Shown: piece by piece, positions 12,205 to 23,500 of the stretch
How positions within the stretch are numbered: the first letter of the stretch is position 1
How the letters are laid out: the number at the start of each line of letters is the position of its first letter
Source of the DNA: Grammothele lineata
Taxonomy: Eukaryota; Basidiomycota; Agaricomycetes; Polyporales; Polyporaceae
Length of the DNA stretch: 64,000 bases
Assembly (NCBI GenBank): GCA_002150815.3
Contig: NDFF03000143.1
Coordinates: forward strand, 62,001 to 126,000
Direction of reading: 5' to 3'
The notes under the pieces: model-generated
The model's input: the letters and a program-made list of their open reading frames with translations, nothing else
Database searches by the model: none
What the model was told of the DNA's origin: nothing
Program-made: the position numbers and the translations under genes

Positions 12205-14851
12205 TCAGAAATCCCACAGCGTGCCCTGCAGAGGGGGATTGGTAGAAAGGCGGGGGAGGAGACAAGACAAGCGTGAGCGGGACAGTGGAGCTTCGGAAAA
12301 GGGAGGGATACGCACGAATGCAGGGATGCCGGCCTCCTTGCAACCCTCCATGATCTCCTTGTTCCCGGCCCAGTTGGAGGTGATGAACACGACCTCCGCG
12401 TTCCACTCCCGGTACGCGTCTTTGACGAGCTTCATCACGTCTGGCCGTCCGCCTGAGAGAGAATGGAGAGGGACGTGTGAGCAACTGGACGTGTTCGGCC
12501 CAACGCCGTTTTGGCAAGCAGGAACGTACCCCGCGCTTTGGAATCCCAGAGGCACATCCGCTCCGGTCCGATATGCTTGTGGATGAGACCGGAGATGGTG
12601 GGTCCAAAGGTCTTCTCTTGGTCGGAGCCGATCCAGATTAGGTACCTGGGGCGAGGTGCGGGTCGTCAGTATTATCGTCACAACTAAGGAGGCTGAGCGT
12701 GTGTCTGACAGCGCGGGAATGCGATATGTTGTACGTTTCATCGCAAACCATCGCACCCCATAACTTAACAAAGATGCTTACCAGTCAGAGTTCTGTCGGA
12801 GGGAGACACAGAATGTCAGCTTGGCCTGCTTTGTCGAGCAAGTGCCGGTTTATGCTTACCTGGAGACATGTCGACAGTGCTGCGCCGAGACCCGTGCCTG
12901 TACATACGCGGATACCACGCTTGTACAACGATGAGGTATTCGAAACGCCGGCGAACTGCGCGCAGTGAATCAGTCAACACGAAACAAAACGCGTACATCC
13001 TAGGTCAAGCGCGTAATGTATTCGCTGGCCGCCCATGCTCACCTTCAGCTGTCGTGTCCAGAGGTGCGTGGGAGGATCATTCACGAGCGAGCGCGTGAAG
13101 TCGCCTTGCACACCACAGATGAGGTAGTGGTATTTTGCATGCGTGCCCTCCCTACGGACGCGCGCCGCATCGCGGCGGCCGAGTCAGTACCCGACGAAGA
13201 AGCAACTCAAGCCGACGGCACTCACGAGACGATCCCGAACGCATGGTACTCCATGATGGAGGAGCGAGAGATACGAGCAAGGAGTCCCTGCTGCATGCCC
13301 CGCTCGAAGCGAAGGATGGCGACCTTCGGTGACGGCTGCAGTCGAGGCGGAGATGCATAGCGGAGGAGTCAGTCGGACGCGTGCGCGGGGGCCTGAAGCC
13401 CAATATGGACACGAGGACTCACCACTTCGATGTCGACCTTGACCTCTCGCACGGTGAACCATGGGATGAGGATGCTAGTGTGCGCCGAAGGAGCGTCAGC
13501 GAATCGTCGTCCGCGTGCGCGAGGAGATAACAGGGAGCAGTGGCGCAGGGGCAGCGCGAAAGGGGAGAAGATACGTACAAGACGGTCATGCCGAAGGCGA
13601 ACCAGAAGTCTTGCTGCCGGATGACGCGAATACCGTCAGGGTTCCACGAGTGCGTGTCCAGGTCGTAGCTGTCTCCGAGCACGACGAACACCCACGCTAA
13701 GAAAAAAACGGCGGTCAGCATCGCAACCTCGGGAGCGGGCTGGACCAGTGGCGTGGCGGCGCAGTGGATTCCCTCCAGCGCAGGGACACTGCGGACCCGC
13801 GCGGAGAAGCAATAATGTGTCGGAGGCAGTCTGTGCGAGCGAACCACATCGCTGGCTGTTGGCCGCCAAGAAAGAGATACCTACTTGAGAGGAGTCCGAC
13901 CCTGCGGGGAGACGTCGTGTGTAAACGAAGTGTTTGCGTATCCGGATCGGGAAGGAAGTACTCACCAGCCAATGAACCGGTGGTGCCGCTCGAAGACGCT
14001 GGGAGAAGCGTGAGACGGGTTGCGCACGGATACACAGATTGGGCACACGTACTTGTGGTGCGTGTTGCGGACCCAGGGGAACGCGCTCAGGATGCTGATT
14101 GAGACGGCGAGGTTGGTAATCACCCCCATAATCAAGACCGCATCGTGGTTGTCCTTGTGGTCGATGAAAATGAGTGTAACGCGGAAAATGAGCCAGACGA
14201 AGCCGGATGTCGCGCATCCTGAGTGAATGCCGCCTAGATGTTGCAAGACGGACGTGCAGCCCAACCTAAACCATAATGGCGTCCACTACAGCAAAAATGA
14301 GCACGCATTTTGTTGCAGATGACGTGGAAACATACCTTGGCGAAAAGCGTATTTACTATCAAGTACAGGAGACGGCCAAACGCTTCATTGCGCATGAGGA
14401 TAGCGAAGAGGAGATTGCCCAAAACGAAAGCGCCGGTATATCGCCGAGGATATGTCCAAACGTTGGCGGAAGCAAGGACGAGACCCGCCAAGTTCAGGCC
14501 GGTAACGAAAAAGAAGAATTTCCTAGATCATTGTAAGCACAATCCTCGCGGCCCCCGAACTTCAAGTCGGACGTACTTATAGGTGTTGAACCAAAGTTGG
14601 AAACGAATCCATCTGCTCGCTCGACGTTTTGGCTTCTGATCTGCCGGCGAGTACTCCTTCTTCGCCTGCGCGAGCGCGAGGTCTGCTCGCTGCTCGTCCT
14701 TCCCCGATTGTGCTGCGCGCCCTACCGCGGCATCTTGTATGACTGCCTTTGTTGATACAGGCAGGACGGGGAGAGGCGTGAGCGTATCCAGGGCATCCTT
14801 CTCGGGGTCATCGAGCAACCTGGGTCTGGAGAATGTCTCGCGCGAGCTCAT
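12205..14851 (-). CDS. Integral membrane protein with nucleotide-binding domain, TmpL C-terminal-like
   Basis: 504-residue protein in 14 exons (14851-14577, 14522-14336, 14285-14053, 13998-13966, 13901-13885, 13696-13579, 13474-13423, 13335-13226, 13151-13043, 12955-12860, 12792-12782, 12645-12530, 12452-12316, 12225-12205), all in phase. Two internal exons are only 17 and 11 nt. Hydrophobic segments include KFFFVTGLNLAGLVLASANV, FVLGNLLFAIL, SGFVWLIFRVTLIFI, VLIMGVITNLAVSISILSAF and IGWVGLLSTWVFVVLG, so roughly six membrane spans. The C-terminal third (VCTGTGLGAALSTCLQ, WYLIWIGSDQEKTFGP, EVVFITSNWAGNKE, AGIPAFGTLWDF) looks like a ferredoxin-reductase-type NAD(P)-binding domain. From memory this arrangement matches the C-terminal half of fungal TmpL proteins, which carry an AMP-binding domain in front; here no such domain is present upstream. 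A redox or membrane role is inferred from that similarity only. Confidence 0.8.
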
Positions 14852-17800
14852 GTCTGGAGGGTGCTAGACAGGACACGGCGGCTGGGAGCAGACGGCGGAC
14901 AGGGGGAAAGAAAGGGTGATGTCAGGGCGGACCGCGGGGAAGTCGAGGCCGGGATGATAAGGCGCGGAGGAGGAGGGGGTGGAAATAGACGGGGCCCGAC
15001 AGCGGGGGAGGGGAGTGGGGGCACGACGAATCAGGCCAGACTCAATGCAGGGCGCAGTCGTGGCTCCAGAGAAAGGCCGAAGTCTTTTTAACTGCGGGGA
15101 GTGTCCGAGGTGGATGCGAACGCTTTCTCCGGGAATCCGGTCGAACGGTGGGAACCCGAGCGAGGACCCGCAGAGAGGCCAACACCGCGACGGATGCGGC
15201 ATATTCGCACACCTTATCGCGTCTTCACTGGCTTCATCGGCATGAGAGGCACGGAATGCGGCGCACGCCGTTGTTATCCTGGTCGCAGTCTGGCAGCTGG
15301 CGGGTGCCGCTAGTCATGGTCGAAGAGCAAGAATGGGGACAGACGCCCGCGGTACACGCGACTCGTTTGGGATGCCGTGGCTATGCGGCCCTCTCTCAAT
15401 CCACCACCATGAGCACGCCACATACGACAGTCGAGCTCGCCCCGCGCGCACAACCACCGTGCGCAGCTTCGTCACCCCCGGGCTTCACATTCTGACTCGT
15501 GCATTACAATCGTGCCTCAAGCACCAGGGCGTGCGCTCCGTGTTCGCGGGCGGCGTGTTATCGCCTCCAATATTTTCCTCGCCCCGCTCTGGTCGGCAAG
15601 TGCCCAGCCAGGAGGCGGCCGCGCGTTATCACCTCTTCCACTCCCATCCTCTCACAGCTCATGGGCATCTACAAATGTCGATGACGAGTTCTGGAACGCT
15701 GGGTTTGTTTTTACTCAGGCCGCATCGCCCTCAGCGCCAGAGGTACGCCGCAATATTCGCACGTCAGTCCATTGTAGCGCGACAGGTCCAGGGGAAGGGG
15801 AAGAAGAGAGAGTTAAAGCTAAGCTTGAAAATATAGGACGGGCCGAGTACATCTAGGCGCGCCAGCACTTCAGCCCGATGTTGGACGTTCTCTCGAGGAG
15901 CCAATTCAGCCGCCAGGTCCTCCAGTCCTCTCGCGGATATCATCTTCAGCGCATCAGGACGACTCGCTATGTTGCCATTAGGCAGCAATATTTTATCTAT
16001 CTTTCTTTTGTGTCGAATGAAGCTAGCAGCGCCTCCAGCGAGAGGACCTCATCAATCGTCCGCAGGTACCCTCTCCCGCTATCCTACTCCTTCGCTCCCA
16101 CCGTTGGCGCGCGCCACGCCCTCTGTGTGAACGTCCGTAAACGGTGGGAGCGGGTGGGACCCTGCATTCGGACAGCCCGTACACATCCCACGGGTCCGGG
16201 GCCTCTGCGCTCGCCTGTACCGTTCTTCGGGACCCCCTCGCGCAGGGCCACCCGTTCTCCGGGGACGAACGCGCCTGGGCATCCCCCGCCCATTTGGTGC
16301 GTGCAGCGGTTTTTCGGCGGGGCTGGCGGGCAGGGGTGCAGTTTATGGTGAATGGTATGTTGTGAGCGTACCGGTTACCGGGGTGACGGTACGCAACACA
16401 TGTTAACGTTATGTGCTGCGACAGAACATGGAGTGAAGAGAGAGCGTGGGCCAAGAGCGCTGCGCAGCGCGCACGACGTTGAGGACGATCCGTCAGATGC
16501 CACCGACGTGCCCGTGGAGCATGCGGCTCCGAAAGCGAAGGAGGCAAACCACTATACTTTCGAACTCGCCCCGTTGGACGACCTTTGACCACCCTGTCCG
16601 TCCAGACGCTGCCGTTCTAATCCTGAGCTAGCGTAGGCTGAGGTACATCTTTGTCCCCAAGACCGGGAGGTCCAAGGACCGCCTTATCCGACCGCCATAA
16701 TCGCATCGCCCAACCTCCGAGCCCGGTGGCGTATGTGGAAGAACGTATTCCTAGCGGCTATGCCGTCTCGGCGGGCGGGACGAGCACACCGCTCTACCTT
16801 CCTTGGGCTTGAGGTGCCATACGGTCCGGCGCGGCGCGGTCTACGCTTGCGTTTCCCATGGAGAGCAGGACGCCCTTCCAGGCGAAGGTAAAACGATCTC
16901 TCCCTGCATCAGGCGGAGTTGGGCGTCACGGTCTGAAAGACGCCTCGTCTTGTGGCGAAATACGTCTGGCCTCCGGTCATGGAAGCGCAGAAAAAGCACC
17001 GTAGCGGTTTCACCGGTGAGCGGAGAGAAATCCAACTCCCATCGCGTATCTACCTCGAGTCACAGGTCTACCATGGTGTGGACGTAGCAGAGCCCAGGAG
17101 GGCCCATCTTCCGCGGCTCGTACGACGTGTACAAGCAACAAACGCGGACAACGTCGCCAAGTGCATGAATGAGAGCGTCGGAGTTGCTCTCGGGGGCGCG
17201 GTCGCTCTGCGCTATGCCTGGACTTGCACAAATACAAATTAAGGGAGGTCAGGCTCCCACTACTCGCTCGCTAGCGTGTGTCCGCGCACGCACCGCTATG
17301 GGGAGTGTGCTTCCTCGGATAACCGGAATGTTGGATCGTCGTCGCGGCAGAAGAGTGCGGGGGCGGTCTGTCAAGGAGGTTTCGGGCCTTGCATGGTCAC
17401 GGTTGGGGAAGGCGTCGGAGACGTTCTGTGCGTGCGATTCTCGGACGGGCTCGGACGGGCTGGTAGTTCTTCTTGTTCACGGCGCTGAATGGTAGCAGGA
17501 ACGACTACCAAGTGGTGTTTGGTGTTGACGGCTGCTTTGCACGGTTCAAGGGCGCGGGGGTCGAGTGTGGACCAGGGGAGTCGAGAACGGGGAAGTAGAC
17601 TGATCCAGGCGTTGGATAGCGGTTCACCGTGGCAGATGTTGTGATGCCGTGATTACCCCGCATTACTCGCGTCTCTCATTGCGGGGAAATATCTGTACGT
17701 GATGCGGGGAAGTGGGGAGTGGGGTTAGACTCTGAGGGAACGAGACGTGGATCCAAATACAATACAATATGCATGTACACTGGAAAGCACGGTAGACACC

Positions 17801-19082
17801 AACTCGAGTGGTGATTATACCTCGATTGTCCGATATTCGAGAGGGGGTATGGACCAGCAATGCCATTGAGTTGCCGTCTGCTCTACCCGTCGCCAACCCC
17901 GTCGGGAGACAGAGGTAATAATGCGGCTAAATGAAGCGGTTCTAGCAGGATGATTGCGTCGCGCTAGATCTCGATCGGAGAAATAGACTCGGTGATCTAG
18001 ACCCCAAGCCGGCGCCTACGATAGGATCCCGCTGAACGTGACCGGTTGGTGAGCGGTAGCCACCACATCTTGACCACATCTCAACTGTTGTAGGCTAGGG
18101 CGCAAGGAACCTGCTCGAAGAACGAGTACATACAACCGCCGCCTCGAGACAAGAGCAACCCAGAATCCGCCAGGCGTGAATGATGGCGCCTGCTTGAATA
18201 CGAGAAGGAGCGGTAATAACACAGTCCGCCCGGCCACAGGCTCATCTTCGGAAAGTCAGGCGAACTAGCGGACAGCGGGGTGCGGTAAGTGACGCACACG
18301 AGCACGCTCGGCAAAACAGACTACGCGCTAGAACGCGTCACGCAGTCCCGTCCCTGGTCGTGCCACAGCTTCGCCATTCAGTCTGGCTTCTGCAGTATTG
18401 CACGCAGGTACGAGAGTAGAATGTGGGCGGGGCTCGAGGAGAGCCCCTGCCATACGAGGCGTGTAGGAGGGGCTCTCGACGAGTGCACGCCGCGATGGGC
18501 AGGATCTGCGGGGCGCCGCTCGCGGGTGCGGGGCGATTTGCGTACACGGACGCGGGGTGGGAGCGAGTCGGACGGGGAGCGCGAGCGTCGGGGCGCATCG
18601 ACGTAATCCTCGGCGCGCCTTCGGTATCTGGAATGGTGAGCAGCGCGAGAGGGGGGCGTTGTGAACGTGAATTTGTAGAGCGAGAGCGATCTGGGCGGGG
18701 CTGCTCTGCGCTCGGGAGTCGGGAGGACGGCCGACGTGACATGCTCGTCGAAGGCGGTGGGCTCCGCACGGTCATGTGGCCGCGACACTTCCGGATGCGT
18801 GGGTGGAGGCGGTCGCGCGACTCGTCCGGACGTGATAGAGATAGTGAGGTTCATCGATGACGACTCTTGTGGCTAGACGTCAGCGGGATATTTCTCGGTG
18901 GGGAAGATACGCGCCGAAGCTGAGATAAGTTCCTGTGTTGAACGTCCGGATGAATGTTGTCCCGCTGCTAGAAGGGAAGAGGAAGGAGAAGGGTGATGAT
19001 AATAACCGCGCATTAGACGTGGTCACGAAGATAGCACGACTGAGAGTGCTGCAGTACAGAAGGTGCAAGTATAGGCGACGGT
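14852..19082. other. Gene-poor tract (4.2 kb)
   Basis: Between two minus-strand genes. No intact gene could be assembled. It contains a degenerate frame at about 16838-17250 (listed separately), many short arginine-rich frames and an A/T-richer stretch near 15960-16020. The last few hundred bases (about 18340-18860, minus) have an open but low-complexity frame that I do not regard as coding. No tRNA or terminal repeats were recognised. Confidence 0.5.
16838..17245 (-). pseudogene. Possible decayed coding frame interrupted by one TGA
   Basis: Read on the minus strand from about 17245 to the TAG near 16840, one frame stays open for about 130 codons except for a single TGA after VHTMVDL. The translation is not low-complexity (NSDALIHALGDVVRVCCLYT, EVDTRWELDFSPLTG, TATVLFLRFHDRRPDVFRHK). 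I do not recognise the family. It could be a gene remnant, an exon pair whose intron contains the TGA, or chance. No upstream exon or start was found. Confidence 0.2.
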
Positions 19083-20239
19083 CTAAAATCGGCGACCTAT
19101 TTGTATCTCTGGCGCTAATGATGGCGGCATGAAGATATTCTCGCGGTACCACTTCAGTTCTATAGGGGAAGCGGACGTCAATGAATGCGTGTTGGAGTAA
19201 AGGGATGTTACTCACCTCGTATAGATCCCTTGATGTCGTCGAGAGCCCTGCGGAGAAATGAGGAGCAAGATGGAAATAAACCGGGATGAGCGCACCTGTG
19301 CGGGGGCTCGGTCGGCGACCTGAGGGTCGTGGTCTTGTACCATCGGTGAGAGAGCTCCTATATGCCTTTGAGCCAGCGTCTAGGTGTAAGAGATAACGCC
19401 TGCTTACTTTGATTGACGACACGTCTTACGGGGGTGCGTGAGGGATGATATACTCTGGGAGATTGGACATATATATATATATAATGCTCACCAACAATCC
19501 TTGACGAATACATACGCGATGAGAAAAGCTCAGACGAAGACGGGACGCTAAGAGATCCACACCTGTAGTGCAAGTGCTCTAGAACTTCGGGCATTTCTTC
19601 ATAGAGGAACATTCTGTCCATATGGACGGAATTGCCCGCCAGAACGCCTCGCCCTTTTTCTGGTATCCATTTTTTGATGTAATCCAGGACTTGCTGGGCA
19701 ACGAAGTCCTTGGTGAAAGGGGACTCCAAACACGCTTTTGTCAAACCACTCTAGGGAAAACATTCGTATATTGGGGGCTACAGTACACAGAACAAGGACG
19801 TGACGAACCTCCCCATGTGTCTTCTGACACCATTCGTGCATGCTATTGTGCCCGCATGAGAACCAGACACGACGTGTCATGAGAGAGCGTACCCATCCAG
19901 AAGTTCCTTGTCTCTTCTTATAATATAGCTCACGCCTTGATCTACAAGCTGAAGGTTCCCGTCCGTGATTAACACCTACGCGCAGATGACGTGTGAATGA
20001 GCATCGGGGAGCTACAAGGACGCGAAGCCACTTACAGCGATCTCAAGGAGTTTATCTTTCCGGGGTATAAGTCCCGTCATCTCGCAATCAATCCAGACAA
20101 GGGGTCGTTCGACAGCTCTCTCCATCCTCCGGACTGTTCTTGTTGATAAATGGCGAGTCGTGGATCGACAGAGTGCTTTATGCGCAACCGGGAGTCTGAA
20201 AGCCGCCAGTAGCATTCCAGCTGCGAGAGAGCAGCGCAA
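19083..20239 (-). CDS. Oligoribonuclease, DEDDh 3'-5' exoribonuclease (REXO2/Orn family)
   Basis: 234-residue enzyme that degrades 2-5-nt RNA oligomers to mononucleotides. Nine exons: 20239-20036, 19975-19893, 19842-19809, 19750-19563, 19499-19492, 19424-19408, 19357-19296, 19247-19216, 19159-19083; total 705 nt, in frame. One internal exon is 8 nt and another 17 nt, and together they restore the family motif RIVDVSSIK. Active-site motifs are intact: WIDCEMTGL (ExoI Asp and Glu), AGNSVHMDRMF (ExoII Asp) and HRALDDI (His and last Asp). The first 38 residues are basic and hydroxylated with no acidic residue (AAFRLPVAHKALCRSTTRHL), fitting a mitochondrial presequence; Met39 (MERAVERPL) could start a cytosolic form. 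Identification is very secure; dual targeting is inference. Confidence 0.95.
19469..19483. repeat. (AT)n microsatellite in an oligoribonuclease intron
   Basis: An uninterrupted 15-nt alternating A/T run sits in the short intron between the 8-nt exon (19492-19499) and the 17-nt exon (19408-19424). Such runs are prone to length change. Confidence 0.85.
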
Positions 20240-20564
20240 TTCAAAGAAAGAGGTGAAAGAGATGCTGACGCGTCACCGGAGAACCTCGACAATAGACGTG
20301 GAAGGGATACAGAGGGCTGTTCTCGGAGCTCGTCGGCCAGACGCGAGGACGCGACTTGGACGAGCGGGACGAGCACCGGGCCACGCGCGGTCCGGAGCCA
20401 CGTGAGAGAGATGCTGATGTCAGCGATCTGAGATTGGAGTGGTCGGTGGCGGTCGAGCTCGAGCGGCCCGTGCTCTTGAATCCTCCACCGACACTCCGTC
20501 CTCCTTTGTTTTCCCGTCTTCCACCAAAAGCCACGACGCGTCGCGTACGGGTATCGCGCGCGTA
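20240..20564. promoter_or_regulatory. Bidirectional promoter region between oligoribonuclease and the acidic protein
   Basis: 325 bp separate the two start codons, so both promoters must share this segment or overlap into the neighbouring genes. No TATA box is visible. The part next to the plus-strand ATG is pyrimidine-rich (about 20480-20525). Confidence 0.5.
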
Positions 20565-23500
20565 ATGTCTACGCCCTACTCTACCCCGCGCTACCCTGCG
20601 CCGCCTAATCCCACCCCACGAAGCACTACGAAGGTCCCCCGCGCCCCCATCAACAACCCGTACGACAAGTTCACCCAGCCTGAGTTTGACGCGTGGATTG
20701 GCGACATTACTGGCGCCCTCAGGCGTGCACTAGGATACGAATACGAAACTCCCTCCACTGCCGCGGAGAAACACGAAGAGCGCGTCGGCGGGCCGGCCGC
20801 TGACGACGGAGAGGAAGACTTCGTCGAGGACTCCTTTGCGGAGATCAAGGCGCGCAAGCTCGACAAGGGAAAGCAACGCGCGAGGGAGGAAGATTACGAG
20901 CAGGAAGAAGATTACGAGGAGGGGCAGGAGTGGTCTGGTGAGGAGTACGAGGGCAGCGAGCGCGAGAGTGGTTCTCAGTCGGCTGAAGAAAGCGAGGATG
21001 CAAGTCCCAAGAAGCGCACCGCGGAGGTCATTGACCTGCTCTCTGACGACGGCAATGACGACGAAGAGGCCGCGGATGTTGACGAAGAGCAGGAGTACGC
21101 CAGTGATGACGACCACCTGGCTGGTCCTCTTCCTGTCTATCCCGATGAGGACGAAGAGCTCGAAGATGGTGAAACCGGCTCTGACCAGGATGCTGTCCAA
21201 ATGGCTCCTGTAGAGGAATACGACGACGAAGAGGACAGCCAGTCGGACTCGGCGGATGATGATGTCGACCACGACCCTCAGAGCAGCCCCGCTCGCCCCA
21301 ACCAACACGATGTCACGGAGATTCTCGACTCTGACGACGAAGAGGAGCAAGACGGGGTGCAGTCCCCGGACCGTCCTGCATTACCTGCTCGCTTCTCCCG
21401 CAAGCCCCTGTACACCGACTCGCGCGCTGAAGTAGACTACCCTGCGGAGTACGACGAAGATCTCGGCGAAGTCGAGGATGAAGTCGAGGAGGATGAGGAA
21501 GCTCGACGTGAGTCTATTACATTCTATGATATGACTTTGGTTAATTTCTCCTCCGCATCGAAACGACGATGCAGAAATCACTCCTCTAGAGGAAGCCACT
21601 GAGCTCGACGACCCGTGGCGCGGTCCTTCAACCTACGCCGAAGACTTTTACTCCGGTGGAGACCTCCCTCAGCGCGCATTTAGCGGCGCCAACGCGCATA
21701 TGCTAGAGGCGGATGAAGAAGACGGTGCGTTTTCATGCTCACGTTCGCTACACATAGCTCATCCCCGCGCAGAACTCGTGGAAGACGAGCCTGCACAAGA
21801 CCCTGACGTGCACGATCCATGGGAGGGTCCCCGCGCATTCGCGGAGGACTTCTACTCTGGCGGCGACGCGCTCCCTTCTCCTTTCTCGGGCGTTACGCCT
21901 TCTCATCTGACGCCCCGGGACGACGGTCCTCTGTTCATTCCCGGAATCACGTCTGCAGAACGCGAGTCTGCCCAGCACGCTCAGCCAGAAGAAATCCTCG
22001 ACGTGGACGAACTGTACGCGGTTCCCGACGAACCTCAAGCGGATGTTAGCATTCCCTCCAAACCTACAGATGCGGATACGGTCACAAATGTACAGGAGCA
22101 AGAGACAGAGCAGACCCGGTTCAAGAGCCCGCAGGCTCAGGCGCCGGAGCAAGTTCACGAGGAACCCACATACGTCGAGTCAGACGAGGAGCCGGAGGAA
22201 GAACCTGCTTTCCACTCCCCGCACCTCATCAAGAACGTGGATTGGAACTGGCCACCGGCTTTCCCTGGGCGGGTAGCCATCTCGTCTGGTCACCTTGTCG
22301 ACTATGCCGACGAGGATGATGAAGACGATGAAGAGGAGGTCGAGGAGGTCGAGGATCAACCTACGGATGCCGTGTACGCCAGTCCTCTCTCTCCTCCCAA
22401 TGCTGCCGAAGCGGAGCCCGAGCCCAAGCCGCTCGAGCCTACTCCCGAGGCCACACCCGTGGAGAAGACGGAAGAACCAGCAATCGAATCCCCTGCTGTC
22501 CCCGCTGCACCCCCAACAGACGCACCTGCCCCTGCCCGTGCGATTCCTCTCGAAGTCGATCTCTATGGAGACTTCGACGCGCTGTACGACATGGGCACTG
22601 ACGGCGCGTTCGAGCCCGTCGGCTCGGGCGGCGTGGACTTTGGCGACCTCCCCCCGAGCCGTAGTAGCGCGATGCAGGTGCCGACGGTCCAGTCGGTCGA
22701 GGGGGAGGTGGAGGTGCCGGAGTCGATTTTTGCGGACTTTGAGGTGGCCGCGAAGGAGGCGGAGATTGGGAGTGAGGCGGAGGATATGGGCGAGGAGCAT
22801 GTCTCGCAGGACGTGGTGGACGAGATATTTGCTGCGGCGGTGGATATGGGCGGTGGCGCGGAAGTGGGGGCTGAGGAAGAGGTTCGGGAGGAAGCGGAGG
22901 AGCCCGTAGTTGTTGAGGTTGAGGAAATCGTTGAGGTCCCTGCTGTGACGGAGGATGTGGACGTCGTCTCCGTTCCTGGCGACGTCCAAGCTTCTGTGAT
23001 GGATTACCTCGTTGAGGAGGCTATGACAGAGGGACGGCGCACAGAGGTACGTTCATTCTGTCGCCTGCTTCTTCAGACGCATATACTCACGTTTCTATGT
23101 TCTCAGGAACCTGAGCTTACGACCCCCTTGGTGGCCGAAGTGACCTCCGATGACGACGCCATCATCACCGAGCAAGAGCCTACTCTTCCCATCGAAATCA
23201 ACGTCGAGACGTCCGTCCACGTCCACGTGGACGAGATCCCCGCGCCCGTCGCAGCGGACCCGAGCGTTCCGGACCCGGCCAGCGTCGCGCCCTCGCCCGC
23301 AGACCCCGCTAGTCCAGCTAGTCCCGCGGAGGATTCGGAAGCGTCGACAAACCCGGAGCCGGTGAAGGCTGCACCGGCCTTCCCGGCGCTGCTCAAGACG
23401 TCGGGGACAGCACATACCGCGAGCGGGCTGTTCACGCCGATGACCCAGGGTACCTCTGGTTCGGCGACGCCGGAGAGGGTTCCCGTTGAGGAGAAGGAGG

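Noticed and set aside
11690..12607. 305-codon Pro/Thr/Arg frame on the minus strand
   Set aside because: It overlaps the last exons of the TmpL-like gene in a different frame and consists of low-complexity sequence from a TG/CG-rich tract.
18378..18854. 158-codon minus-strand frame downstream of oligoribonuclease
   Set aside because: Low-complexity Pro/Arg/Ser sequence without homology or splice context.
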